Below, one piece after another: positions 9,220-16,994 of a DNA stretch of 24,752 nt (its first letter is position 1; each line of letters opens with the position of its first letter). The DNA is from Spirochaetaceae bacterium (GTDB taxonomy: Bacteria; Spirochaetota; Spirochaetia; Treponematales; Breznakiellaceae). Under the pieces are notes generated by a model. The model did not search any database. It saw only the letters and a program-made list of their open reading frames with translations, and was not told where the DNA came from. The stretch lies in assembly GCA_031283025.1 (NCBI GenBank), contig JAITCP010000113.1:1-24752 (forward strand). The letters run 5' to 3'. Both the position numbers and the translations under genes were made by a program.

Positions 9220-11076
9220 CTATTCAGAAGCCGCCGGTTCCTCATCGGTCACCGGTTCCTCATCGGTCACCGATTTCTCATCGGCCGCCGACTCTTTATC
9301 GTCCGCCGATTCTTTATCAGCGACTGGTTCCTTAGCAACAGGTTCCTCGGTTTCCCCTGATGATCCGGTTTCACCGGATTTGGATTTGAGGAAATCCCCC
9401 AGCGTAAAGGTTGAATCGCCGCCTTCCCCTTCCGCCATATACCGGGAAATTTCATCCCGCTGCACCTTTTTCTGGTAATCCCTGATTGAAAAAGATGCCT
9501 TTTGCTTATCCGGCTGGAGTTCCAGTATTACCGCGGTAATTTTATCCCCCGCTTTATAGCGTTTTAGGGCGTCTTCCGGGCTTTCATCCCGGTTTTCCGG
9601 CAGGTTACTCTTGTGGATAAGCCCTTCAATACCGCCGGGTACTTTAACAAAGACACCAAAATCGGTAACGGAAGATACTTCCCCTTCTACCCGTGAACCG
9701 GGTTTGTAGGCTGCGGCAAAATTCTGCCAGGGGTCTTCAGAAAGCTGCTTAATTCCCAGTTTAATGTTACGGCTCCCACGGTCTATGGCGATTACCATAA
9801 CTTCCACTTCCTGCCCCGCAGACAGCTCGCTGCCGGGATGTTTGATTTTCTTGGTCCAGGATATATCGTCGCCGTGGAGGAAGCCGTCAATCCCCTCTTC
9901 CAGTTCAATAAATGCTCCGGCATTGGTTATTTTAACCACTTTTCCCTTAAGCCGGGCGCCTACGGGATATTTTTCCTGAATGGTGTTCCACGGGTTGGCG
10001 CTTATCTGTTTGAGCCCCAGAGAAACACGGCCTGCCTGAAGATCATAGCCCAGGATCATACACTCAACTTCATCCCCCAAGGAAAGAAATTCGCCGGGGG
10101 ATTGCACTTTTTTTACCCAGGAAAATTCCGAAATGTGAGCCAGGCCTTCAATCCCTTCCTCAAGTTCAATAAACGCCCCAAATTCGGTAAGTTTGGTTAC
10201 CTTGCCTTTAACGATGTCGTTTACATGGTATTTGTCTTCAAAATGAACCCAAGGGTCATCGCTAAAGTGCTTTAGTGACAGGTTGATCCGCTTTTCTGCC
10301 GAATCAATTCGGATAACCTTAACGGTAATTTCCTGGCCTTTTTTGACATAATCCTTTGGGCGGACAACATGGCCCCAGCTCATGTCATTGATATGGAGAA
10401 GGCCGTCGAACCCGCCCAAGTCTACAAATGCCCCAAAAGAGGTAAAACTCTTTACGATACCGGTTATTTCCGAACCGATGGGGGTATTTTCAAAGAATTC
10501 CTGCTGTTTGCGGTTTACTTCTTCTTCCAGACACTTGCGGCGGTTGACTACTATGTTAACTTTGCCGTCTGAATAGATTCTTTCCACCAGCATTTTGGAC
10601 TTTAAGCCGATTAGTTTTTCCGGCTTTTCCACTTTTTGGGTGTCAGACTGGCTTACGGGCAGAAAGGCGTGAACCTGTGCGCCCAAATTCACGTCAAATC
10701 CGCCTTTTACCTGCTTTTCTATGATTCCGTCTACCGGACTATGGTCCTGAAAAGCCTGGCGGAGGTTCTTCCAAAAGACCTTTACGTCGGCCTTTTGCTT
10801 GGAAACGATTACTTCACCGTGCTTGTTTTCCTTACTGACCAGTACCACGGAGACACCATCCCCTATTTGGGGGATTTCAGAAAATTCCGCTATGGGAATC
10901 TTCCCTTCTGATTTATACCCCACGTCAATAAAAACCTGATCTGGGGTAACCTGAATGACACGGCCGTCTATGAGCTGGCCTTCTTCAAGCTGTTCAAGCG
11001 ATTTGAGATATTCTTCCTGTAATTGCGATTGAATGTCACCGGAATTAGTGTCCGTTTCCACTTCCATCTGAGCCAT
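9220..11076 (-). CDS. rpsA: 30S ribosomal protein S1
   Basis: S1 binds mRNA on the 30S subunit and helps load messages. The 618-residue protein contains six S1 (OB-fold) repeats. The third to sixth are the canonical RNA-binding type: GIVKSFTSFGAFVDLGGFDG, GKVTKLTEFGAFIELEEGIE, GKVVKITNAGAFIELEEGID, GEVSSVTDFGVFVKVPGGIE. After the sixth repeat comes a low-complexity acidic tail of about seven six-residue units (EEPVTD, KESADD and similar). The ATG has a good ribosome site (GGAAGGA) in the 15-base gap after cmk. cmk and rpsA are in the same reading frame, separated by one TAG; see findings. Confidence 0.96.
   Translation of the reverse strand: MAQMEVETDTNSGDIQSQLQEEYLKSLEQLEEGQLIDGRVIQVTPDQVFIDVGYKSEGKIPIAEFSEIPQIGDGVSVVLVSKENKHGEVIVSKQKADVKVFWKNLRQAFQDHSPVDGIIEKQVKGGFDVNLGAQVHAFLPVSQSDTQKVEKPEKLIGLKSKMLVERIYSDGKVNIVVNRRKCLEEEVNRKQQEFFENTPIGSEITGIVKSFTSFGAFVDLGGFDGLLHINDMSWGHVVRPKDYVKKGQEITVKVIRIDSAEKRINLSLKHFSDDPWVHFEDKYHVNDIVKGKVTKLTEFGAFIELEEGIEGLAHISEFSWVKKVQSPGEFLSLGDEVECMILGYDLQAGRVSLGLKQISANPWNTIQEKYPVGARLKGKVVKITNAGAFIELEEGIDGFLHGDDISWTKKIKHPGSELSAGQEVEVMVIAIDRGSRNIKLGIKQLSEDPWQNFAAAYKPGSRVEGEVSSVTDFGVFVKVPGGIEGLIHKSNLPENRDESPEDALKRYKAGDKITAVILELQPDKQKASFSIRDYQKKVQRDEISRYMAEGEGGDSTFTLGDFLKSKSGETGSSGETEEPVAKEPVADKESADDKESAADEKSVTDEEPVTDEEPAASE
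9236..9355 (-). repeat. 18-bp tandem repeat encoding the acidic S1 tail
   Basis: Units of 18 bp run through the 3' end of rpsA. 9236-9253 and 9254-9271 are identical, 9272-9325 holds three diverged units, and two shorter units follow. They encode six-residue repeats of the form E-P/S-V/A-x-D-E/K. The identical pair suggests recent duplication. Confidence 0.85.
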
Positions 11077-11091
11077 GATACGTCCTTCCCG

Positions 11092-11784
11092 CTATTTAAT
11101 TTTCCCTATTACTGTCTCATAAACTTGATATAAGGTCAAGCCGGTTGTGTCAAGGTAAGCAACCCCCTCCCCTATTATCAGGCTGCCTTCAGTTTTATTT
11201 TTGTCAAGGGCATCCCGCCCGGCAATAGACGCCTCAATTTCCTCAAGGCTCAGCCGGGAAACTCCCTGTTCAAAGCGCCGCCTGGCCCGTTCTTTGATGG
11301 AAGCGTCAAGATAAAAACGGTACTCCGCATGGGGGAAAACAACGGTGGTCATGTCCCTCCCCTCCACCACCGCGTTAATGCCTCCGGCAATATTCCGGAC
11401 ATGGCCGTTTACCACATGGCGGACGGGGACTATCGCTGAAAGAGGGGAAACGAATGTATCCACTTCGTCGCTGTGGAGGAGATCTTCCGCCATCTCGTCC
11501 CCCAGGTAAAGGAGGCCGTTCCGGTACTCAAGGGGGGCTGTTTTGGCATATTCCAGAACCTTTTCCGCTTCCGCCGGAGTCATGCCGCCTTGATGGCCGC
11601 CTTGGAAAAGGCCACACTCCTTAAAAATGCCCTTTCTGATACAGCCCAGGGTAATTGCCCGGTACAGGTTTCCCGAATTGATGTAGGTAAAGGGTTTTCC
11701 GTCCGGGCCGGTCAGTTTTTCCGCTAACATCCTGGCAATGGTGCTTTTTCCGGTTCCCGCCGGGCCGTCGATTGCTATGATCAC
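11092..11784 (-). CDS. cmk: Cytidylate (CMP/dCMP) kinase
   Basis: Phosphorylates CMP and dCMP with ATP in pyrimidine nucleotide metabolism. The 230-residue product starts MIIAIDGPAGTGKST, with the Walker A P-loop at residues 7-15 immediately after the first strand, as in all Cmk proteins. It also has the conserved nucleotide-binding segment GRDMTTVVFPHAEYRFYLDAS and the lid ERARRRFEQG. The start is GTG, overlapping the stop of the pseudouridine synthase gene by four bases (GTGA). The cmk-rpsA order is widely conserved. Here the two genes are separate but in the same frame. Confidence 0.94.
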   Translation of the reverse strand: MIIAIDGPAGTGKSTIARMLAEKLTGPDGKPFTYINSGNLYRAITLGCIRKGIFKECGLFQGGHQGGMTPAEAEKVLEYAKTAPLEYRNGLLYLGDEMAEDLLHSDEVDTFVSPLSAIVPVRHVVNGHVRNIAGGINAVVEGRDMTTVVFPHAEYRFYLDASIKERARRRFEQGVSRLSLEEIEASIAGRDALDKNKTEGSLIIGEGVAYLDTTGLTLYQVYETVIGKIK

Positions 11785-12614
11785 GTTTTTTCCTTTCTGT
11801 TGTCATGCCGTAAGGCGCGTGCGGTTTGACATTCAACCGATAATGCGGCAATTTCATCTGGCAACAGGGGGCGGGTTTGCCCTTCCGGCAAATCCCCCAG
11901 TTTCACCGTCCCAATGCGTATGCGGCACAGCAGCCGGGGGTGCAGGTGGTAGTGTGAAAAGACCCGCCGTATTTCCCGGTTTTTTCCTTCCATCAGAACG
12001 ATGCGCAGGTTCTTCCGCCCCATCCGTTCAATACGCAGGGCCTTATACCGCTCCCCTTCAATAGTAACTCCCGCAAGAAATTCTTCCACTGCCATATCCG
12101 GTACGGGGGCGGTGGATTCCACCAGATATTCTTTTTCTATTTCCGAACCCGGATGGCTAAGCCGGAAGGAAAAATCCCCGTCGTTTGTAAAGAAAACAAG
12201 CCCTGATGAAAGATAATCCAGCCGGCCAACATTGTACAGCCTTTCGGCAATGGCCTTGGGCAGGAGTTCCAGCGCCAGGGGGCGTCCCTGGGGATCACGG
12301 GAGCTGCAAATAAAGCCCGGCGGCTTGTTCATGGCCAAGTAGTGGAATTTTTGTTCGGGATGAACCGGGACGCCGTCCATGCACACTATGTCGCCATTTT
12401 GTACTTTGGCTCCCATTCCGGCAACTGTTACGCCGTTAACCGTTACCCTGCCCGCCCTGATTAGGCCCTCCGATTCCCGCCGGGATGCAATCCCCGCATG
12501 GGCCAGAAACACCTGCAGCCTGAGGGATGTTTTTTCCCCGCAGTTATCCGCTTCCCCGGAAGGGGAATGGTTTTTTTCAGCTTCCCAGTTCAAAACGGGA
12601 TGCCTCGTTTTCAT
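11781..12614 (-). CDS. rluB: Pseudouridine synthase, RsuA/RluB family
   Basis: Converts a specific rRNA uridine to pseudouridine; by context probably a 23S rRNA enzyme of the RluB type. With the ATG at 12614 the protein has 277 residues. It carries an N-terminal S4 RNA-binding domain (about 31-78, LQVFLAHAGIASRRESEGLI) and a catalytic domain with GRLDYLSSGL, where Asp133 is the catalytic aspartate, and the motif EGKNREIRRVF. The gene overlaps the end of scpB by 38 bases. A longer open frame to 12722 lies inside scpB and adds unrelated sequence. A TTG at 12593 with GAGG upstream is an alternative start, so the first few residues are uncertain. RsuA or RluE/F specificity cannot be excluded. Confidence 0.85.
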   Translation of the reverse strand: MKTRHPVLNWEAEKNHSPSGEADNCGEKTSLRLQVFLAHAGIASRRESEGLIRAGRVTVNGVTVAGMGAKVQNGDIVCMDGVPVHPEQKFHYLAMNKPPGFICSSRDPQGRPLALELLPKAIAERLYNVGRLDYLSSGLVFFTNDGDFSFRLSHPGSEIEKEYLVESTAPVPDMAVEEFLAGVTIEGERYKALRIERMGRKNLRIVLMEGKNREIRRVFSHYHLHPRLLCRIRIGTVKLGDLPEGQTRPLLPDEIAALSVECQTARALRHDNRKEKT

Positions 12615-13137
12615 TAAGTTTAGGAAGATCGGCAATGCTTTCCAGGCGGAAGAAACGGAGAAATTCCCTGGTTGTGCCGTATTGGGCGGGTTTGCCCGGT
12701 ACGTCCTTTTTGCCCACTTCACGTATAAGGGATTTATCCAAAAGGAGCCGTATCATCGTATCCGCCTGGACTCCCCGGATTGCTTCGATTTCTCCGCGGG
12801 TAATGGGCTGGGAATACGCGACAATGGACAGAGTTTCCAACGCCGCTTTGGAAAAGCGGATTTCGTTCTTTTTGCCGTACCGTTCCTTTAAGGTGTCCCA
12901 GTATTCCTGTTTGGGGGACAGCATTACCCCGCCGCCTATGCGGGAAATTTCCACCCCGGAATCATCCCGGCGGTACTTTTCTTCCAGGACTTCTATTGCC
13001 TTCCCCACAGCGTCTTTTGAAAGGCCGGATATACGGGAAAGGATGTTGTAATCCATTGGGTCTGTTTCCAGGTAAAGCACCGCTTCCAAAAGCGCCGCTT
13101 CTATAAGCGCCGCTTCCTTCTCATTGTTTTCCGCCAT
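12577..13137 (-). CDS. scpB: Segregation and condensation protein B
   Basis: ScpB is the winged-helix (kite) subunit that, with ScpA, binds SMC to form the bacterial condensin. The 186-residue product shows the family features: the N-terminal LLEAVLYLETDPMDYNILSRISGLS, then ALETLSIVAYSQPITRGEIEAIRGVQAD and LIREVGKKDVPGKPAQYGTTREFLRFF. Length is typical. The ATG is inside the end of scpA (17-base overlap), implying coupled synthesis of the ScpA-ScpB pair. The 3' end overlaps the pseudouridine synthase gene, an arrangement common in bacteria. Confidence 0.94.
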   Translation of the reverse strand: MAENNEKEAALIEAALLEAVLYLETDPMDYNILSRISGLSKDAVGKAIEVLEEKYRRDDSGVEISRIGGGVMLSPKQEYWDTLKERYGKKNEIRFSKAALETLSIVAYSQPITRGEIEAIRGVQADTMIRLLLDKSLIREVGKKDVPGKPAQYGTTREFLRFFRLESIADLPKLNENEASRFELGS

Positions 13138-13930
13138 CTTGCGTCTCCGTTTCTTTGTGCGTATCAGAGCCGGATTCCCGGCTGCGGATCAGTATATCTC
13201 CAAACATACGGTTTTGGTAAACAGTTACCATCCGCGCTTTTACCGCTTCCAGCAGGGCCAGAAAAGCGCAGATTATATCCATAAGGGAACCCCGCCTGCT
13301 TACCAAATCGGCAAAGCTGCATTCGCCTTTGGTTTCCAGGAGTTCTGCCAACAAGGTTAATTTTTCATTAATAGTAACTTCTTCATTCAGATCAATGACG
13401 CTTCTGCCGCCCTGAATGTCGCTCATAAGGGAAGAAAAGGTTTTTAATAAATCCCATACATCAAGTTTTTCCCATAGCTCTTCTTCCTTAAATGGCAGCG
13501 GATGTTGAAGCTTTTTGCGTTCAATGACCCATTCCGCTTCTTTGGTCCTTTCCTCCATCAGGGAGGTAAGTTTTTTCAAACGCTGGTATTCAATGAGTTT
13601 TTCTACCAATTCCTGACGGGGATCTTCAATTTCGTCCAGGTCGATTTCCACCGGCAAGAGCATACGGCTTTTAATATAAAGCAGCGCTGCCGCCATGGCA
13701 TGGAACCCGGTCAGATCATCCAAATCCAGGGAAGTCATGTATGCAAGGTACCCAATATACTGCTGGGTAATCTGGGCTATGGGAATATCGTAGATGTTTA
13801 TTTCATTCTTCTTTACCAGAAAGAGAAGCAGATCCAGCGGACCTTCAAATTCATTAATTTTGAAAGAGCGGCCTCCGGCTGCCCCTTCCGGTTCGTGTCC
13901 GGCATCCGGATATACGGCGGGAATTTCCAT
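13121..13930 (-). CDS. scpA: Segregation and condensation protein A
   Basis: ScpA is the kleisin that bridges SMC heads. The 269-residue protein has the conserved N-terminal core FKINEFEGPLDLLLFLVKKNEINIYDIPIAQITQQY from residue 23, and the middle AAALLYIKSRMLLPVE. The C-terminal winged helix is recognisable (GECSFADLVSRRGSLMDIICAFLALLEAVKARMV). The ATG at 13930 is the only ATG, GTG or TTG between an in-frame TAG at 13954-13952 and the conserved core, so the start is well fixed. It directly follows the discriminator base of tRNA-Tyr and has no Shine-Dalgarno. Translation may therefore be leaderless after tRNA processing. Confidence 0.94.
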   Translation of the reverse strand: MEIPAVYPDAGHEPEGAAGGRSFKINEFEGPLDLLLFLVKKNEINIYDIPIAQITQQYIGYLAYMTSLDLDDLTGFHAMAAALLYIKSRMLLPVEIDLDEIEDPRQELVEKLIEYQRLKKLTSLMEERTKEAEWVIERKKLQHPLPFKEEELWEKLDVWDLLKTFSSLMSDIQGGRSVIDLNEEVTINEKLTLLAELLETKGECSFADLVSRRGSLMDIICAFLALLEAVKARMVTVYQNRMFGDILIRSRESGSDTHKETETQDGGKQ

Positions 13931-14012
13931 TGGGGAGTGAAGGATTCGAACCTACGAAGGCTGAGCCAACAGATTTACAGTCTGCCCCCTTTGACCGCTC
14001 GGGAAACTCCCC
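13931..14012 (-). tRNA. tRNA-Tyr (anticodon GTA)
   Basis: Class II tRNA. The acceptor arms GGGGAGT (14012-14006) and ACTCCCC (13938-13932) pair over seven bases. The anticodon loop CTGTAAA carries GTA, a long variable arm follows as expected for tyrosine, and the T arm contains GGTTCGAATCC. The discriminator is A at 13931 and CCA is not encoded. The next base on the minus strand begins the scpA ATG. Confidence 0.96.
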
Positions 14013-14043
14013 TTAAATATACCGCCGCTTTTTCGTCTGGCAG

Positions 14044-14116
14044 AGCCGCCTCCCGGAATCGAACCGGAGACCTCATGATTACAAGTCAAGTGCTCTACCA
14101 GCTGAGCTAAGGCGGC
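14044..14116 (-). tRNA. tRNA-Thr (anticodon TGT)
   Basis: The acceptor arms GCCGCCT (14116-14110) and AGGCGGC (14051-14045) pair fully. The D arm is GCTC/GAGC, the anticodon loop CTTGTAA carries TGT, and the T arm is TCCGG TTCGATT CCGGG. The anticodon stem has a T-T mismatch at its second pair (28-42). The discriminator is T and CCA is not encoded. It lies between aroH and tRNA-Tyr on the same strand. Confidence 0.95.
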
Positions 14117-14151
14117 ATATAAAATGATACTGGCGAAATAATATACTTTTG

Positions 14152-14532
14152 TCAAGCATTCGCCCAATCGGGGCGGAGTTTTTCCGCTCCCCGGAAAAAA
14201 ACGTGCTTTACGGGCCTTTCCCTGTCCATATAGCAGTGGATCAATGCCCGGATAGTACAGGGAACGCTGCTGCTTACCGCCGCTTCCTGGAACACCATCA
14301 TGGCCAGTTCTCCGGCCCGGCCTGACTGCCGGAGGGCCGTGGCGGGATTTACAGCGTCCAGATCGGGGGTAAGGGAGAAAAAGAGGGAAATCAGGTCTTT
14401 TTCCGCAAGCCCGTTTGATTCAAGGAGCTTATCGTACAGTTCAATAACCCCTTGCGTCATTTCCGCGCTGTCATTGGAACTGCAAACAGCTCCCCGCAGG
14501 GCGGTAACAAGAATTTTTCCCTCTTCATTCAT
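14152..14532 (-). CDS. aroH: Chorismate mutase, monofunctional AroH class
   Basis: Rearranges chorismate to prephenate for phenylalanine and tyrosine synthesis. With the ATG at 14532 (GAGGA upstream) the product has 126 residues, close to the 127 of Bacillus subtilis AroH. It aligns by eye along its length: LRGAV near the start, SLTPDLDAVNPATALR in the middle, FQE, IRALIH and HVFFRGAEKLRPDW at the end. The active-site equivalents Arg13, Glu83 and Arg95 are present. The tyrosine that is Tyr108 in B. subtilis appears as Phe112. No other aromatic pathway gene is nearby; it precedes tRNA-Thr and tRNA-Tyr by position only. Confidence 0.87.
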   Translation of the reverse strand: MNEEGKILVTALRGAVCSSNDSAEMTQGVIELYDKLLESNGLAEKDLISLFFSLTPDLDAVNPATALRQSGRAGELAMMVFQEAAVSSSVPCTIRALIHCYMDRERPVKHVFFRGAEKLRPDWANA

Positions 14533-14545
14533 TATTTGCTTTTCC

Positions 14546-14941
14546 TCATAAGCGGTTCCCCCCGGCGGCGTTAATGATAAACGACGCGCCAATAACCGCA
14601 ACGGCCCCCAGGGCCATGATCAGTATATACCCCAGGGCAAAGGCAAGAAAAGCCGGTTTTTTTTTTTGCAGGGCGTAATACAGATCAAGGATAAACCCAT
14701 AAACAGCGGAAATAATTAAAAGCATGGAAACAGCCAGGGAAAACCGGACAAGGACAAGCTGTGATTCATCCGAAACGTTCCGGTATGAGCGAGAAACGTA
14801 AAAAATGACCGTCAATACGGTAAGGAACAGCAAGGCCAGGACAGTCCAATTAATCAGTTTGCCCAAAAGAGGCCTTGAGTAAAGGCCCTTCCGGTAATGA
14901 GACAGGCCGTGTTTATCCGCTGTTGTTAATTTCCCTCTCAT
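14546..14941 (-). CDS. Small membrane protein of unknown function
   Basis: A 131-residue protein with three predicted membrane helices at about residues 29-50, 65-87 and 96-124, joined by short basic loops (LQKKKPAF). I do not recognise a family. The ATG is the only reasonable start, although no Shine-Dalgarno is evident. The gene ends 13 bases before aroH and is the first gene of the minus-strand block. It is divergent from the SPFH-like gene, whose start is only about 37 bases away, so the promoters of the two must lie in very limited space or inside coding sequence. Confidence 0.7.
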   Translation of the reverse strand: MRGKLTTADKHGLSHYRKGLYSRPLLGKLINWTVLALLFLTVLTVIFYVSRSYRNVSDESQLVLVRFSLAVSMLLIISAVYGFILDLYYALQKKKPAFLAFALGYILIMALGAVAVIGASFIINAAGGNRL

Positions 14942-14978
14942 GCCGTATCATTGTAACAGAAGATACAGGAAGGTTCTA

Positions 14979-15791
14979 TTGGAAAAACGCATGAAAAAGA
15001 CGGTTTTTTCCCTTATTTTGCTCCTGGGTACGGCCATTGTGGTTTTTTTTCTTGGCTGGGCCCAATATGGCCTTTCTCCCGGTTCTGTCGGGGTACTCCG
15101 TTCAAAAACACACGGTGTCGATGGGGAGGCAATCCAGGAGGGGAAGCTCCGCTGGGTCTGGTATAAACTTATCCCCAATAACGCGGCTTTAAGCGTTTTT
15201 TTTCTGAACGACGTGGAGCTTCCTATTGACGTTTCCGGTATGCTCCCTTCCGGCGATGTTTTTACCTCTTTCGTAGGGCTAAAAAGCGATTTTACCTTTG
15301 CTTTTTCCGGTTCACTTACTTACAGGTTAAAGGCCGAATCATTGCCGGCATTGGTTGAGAAGGAAAACCTGTTGAATCAGGAAGACCTGGATAACTACCT
15401 TGCGCTTCTTAATGACAAGATCCAAACCCATGTTCAGGGCCTATTATGGGTTTATGGTGAAAATGACAAAATTATGAAGGAAGCCCAGGAAACCGGAACC
15501 ATCCGGGCTTTGGAAGCGGAATTCCGTAACGCCTTTTCCCAGGCGGAACTCCGTGATTGCACCGTTAAAACCCTCCATTTTCCTGACCATATCCTGTACG
15601 ATGAAATCCGCAAACTTTACCGGGATTACCTGGCGGCCCAACGCGGTGAGGTTCGGAATGACATCGCTTCGCTGGCTGCGGAAAATATAAAAAACCGCCG
15701 CCGTTTGGATGAACTTGCCGCTTACGGCGAACTTTTAACCAAGTATCCCGTGTTGTTGCAGTACCTGGCTATGGAAAAAGGCAATGAATGA
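14979..15791 (+). CDS. SPFH/band-7-like membrane-anchored protein
   Basis: I choose the TTG at 14979, because AGGAAGG (14967-14973) sits five bases upstream; the ATG at 14991 would be 17 bases from that site. The product has 270 residues: an N-terminal signal anchor (MEKRMKKTVFSLILLLGTAIVVFFLGW), then a region like the SPFH fold start (YGLSPGSVGVLRSKTHGV). A long helical C-terminal part follows (residues about 125-265, charged, coiled-coil-like). Stomatin/prohibitin-type proteins form membrane rings and regulate proteases, but similarity here is weak and function is open. The HIT gene follows with no gap. Confidence 0.6.
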   Translation: MEKRMKKTVFSLILLLGTAIVVFFLGWAQYGLSPGSVGVLRSKTHGVDGEAIQEGKLRWVWYKLIPNNAALSVFFLNDVELPIDVSGMLPSGDVFTSFVGLKSDFTFAFSGSLTYRLKAESLPALVEKENLLNQEDLDNYLALLNDKIQTHVQGLLWVYGENDKIMKEAQETGTIRALEAEFRNAFSQAELRDCTVKTLHFPDHILYDEIRKLYRDYLAAQRGEVRNDIASLAAENIKNRRRLDELAAYGELLTKYPVLLQYLAMEKGNE

Positions 15792-16301
15792 ATGGAATAT
15801 TTTTTTAATTTTGAAAAAATTGCCTATGTAAGACGGAAAAAGGACGGCTCCTGCATACTTTGCCGACTCCGGGACGGAGACCCGGAAGTTACCCATACTA
15901 TAGTATACCGGACAGAATTATGCGCTGTTTCCGTGAATCTGTATCCTTATAATCCCGGCCATCTGATTATATATCCGCTCCGCCATGTAGAAGATCTGCG
16001 GGAACTGGAAATGCCGGAAAAGCTTTCATTGGATGATACCCTTGGCAAGTCCCTGAATGTATTGGATAAACTGTACTCCCCTTCCGGTTACAACATTGGC
16101 TGCAACATGGGGCCGGAATCGGGGGCGTCCATCCCGCATTTGCATTTCCATATTATTCCCCGCTATCCGCGGGAATTGGGCATGGCGGAGCTTATCGGAG
16201 GCAAGCGGGTTCTGGTGGAAGACATAAATCGGACCAGTAAACGGCTGCTGGAAGCCTTTAAGGAATTTCAGGATGCAGCAGGCAGTATTGAAAGAAAGTG
16301 A
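15792..16301 (+). CDS. HIT-family nucleotide hydrolase or phosphorylase
   Basis: A 169-residue histidine-triad protein. The catalytic motif HLHFHIIPR (His116, His118, His120) is intact, preceded by the nucleotide-binding strand region (NLYPYNPGHLIIYPLRHVEDL). Cys21 and Cys24 (CILC) with His66 and His116 suggest the zinc-binding subgroup related to FHIT and Ap4A phosphorylases, which cleave dinucleoside polyphosphates or nucleoside phosphoramidates. The substrate cannot be told from sequence. The ATG directly follows the TGA of the preceding gene, so the two are probably coupled. Confidence 0.88.
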   Translation: MEYFFNFEKIAYVRRKKDGSCILCRLRDGDPEVTHTIVYRTELCAVSVNLYPYNPGHLIIYPLRHVEDLRELEMPEKLSLDDTLGKSLNVLDKLYSPSGYNIGCNMGPESGASIPHLHFHIIPRYPRELGMAELIGGKRVLVEDINRTSKRLLEAFKEFQDAAGSIERK

Positions 16302-16316
16302 AGGAACCGCTATAGT

Positions 16317-16985
16317 ATGTTCATGCGGTTCTTAAAACTTGTGCGGTTATTGATTATCCCGTTGATTATTTTTGCCGGAGCGGCTCTAATTTATGCTCAG
16401 GAAGAAGAAGAAGATGATGAGGACGATAAGGATATATACCTTGAAACGGATTGGTCTTCTGCCGGCGCTGCACGGTACAGCAGGGGGGATCAAACCTTTT
16501 CCATCTGCCTTGGCCTGGTAAAACCACTTTTTTTTATAGATAAACAGGAGGGATACCTTTCTACAAAGATGAATCTTGGTGGTTTGGGTTCCTTGGGGTA
16601 TGCCTATTTTCTGGACTCTCATTTTTTTCTGGGGGCGGAGATAAGCGGTATGTTTGCATCTACGATAGGTGAAAATATGTATTTTATTGTCCCCATGGGT
16701 TTTTATGGGGGGTACCAGTTTTTATTGAGCCGTTTTGAATTTCCCCTTTCCCTGATGATTGGTGCCGCTCCTCAAACATTCAAAGATTTCAGCTATTTTG
16801 GCTTCTTTGCCAAATCATCAGGCGCTGTTTATTTCCGTTTTAACCCTGAATGGTCGTTCGGCCTGAATACCGCTTTTTGGTGGGTTCCCGAGTGGACAAA
16901 AAAAACAAGGGACGGTTATAACGGCAATGTGAAGATCCACGGATTCTTTTGGGAATTCAAGCTGGGAGCGCGGTATCATTTTTAA
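16317..16985 (+). CDS. Putative outer-membrane beta-barrel protein with acidic N-terminus
   Basis: A 222-residue secreted protein. The signal peptide runs to about Ala27 (IPLIIFAGAALIYA), followed directly by an acidic stretch of about 12 residues (EEEEDDEDDKD). The rest is rich in Gly, Phe, Tyr and alternating hydrophobic residues, and ends in an aromatic residue (LGARYHF), a usual mark of outer-membrane barrels. The length and pattern would fit an eight-stranded OmpW/OmpA-size barrel, but I cannot assign a family. The ATG is preceded by AAGGA; the in-frame ATG two codons later is equally possible. A lipoprotein gene follows after nine bases. Confidence 0.65.
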   Translation: MFMRFLKLVRLLIIPLIIFAGAALIYAQEEEEDDEDDKDIYLETDWSSAGAARYSRGDQTFSICLGLVKPLFFIDKQEGYLSTKMNLGGLGSLGYAYFLDSHFFLGAEISGMFASTIGENMYFIVPMGFYGGYQFLLSRFEFPLSLMIGAAPQTFKDFSYFGFFAKSSGAVYFRFNPEWSFGLNTAFWWVPEWTKKTRDGYNGNVKIHGFFWEFKLGARYHF

Positions 16986-16994
16986 GGAAACAGC

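Noticed and set aside
9027..9245. Small minus-strand open frame between rpsA and the TPR gene
   Set aside because: No ribosome site, overlaps the S1 end and the palindromic repeat, and the residues show no domain or membrane pattern.
9143..9478. Plus-strand Ser/Ala/Asp-rich repeat protein
   Set aside because: It is the reverse reading of the S1 tail repeats.
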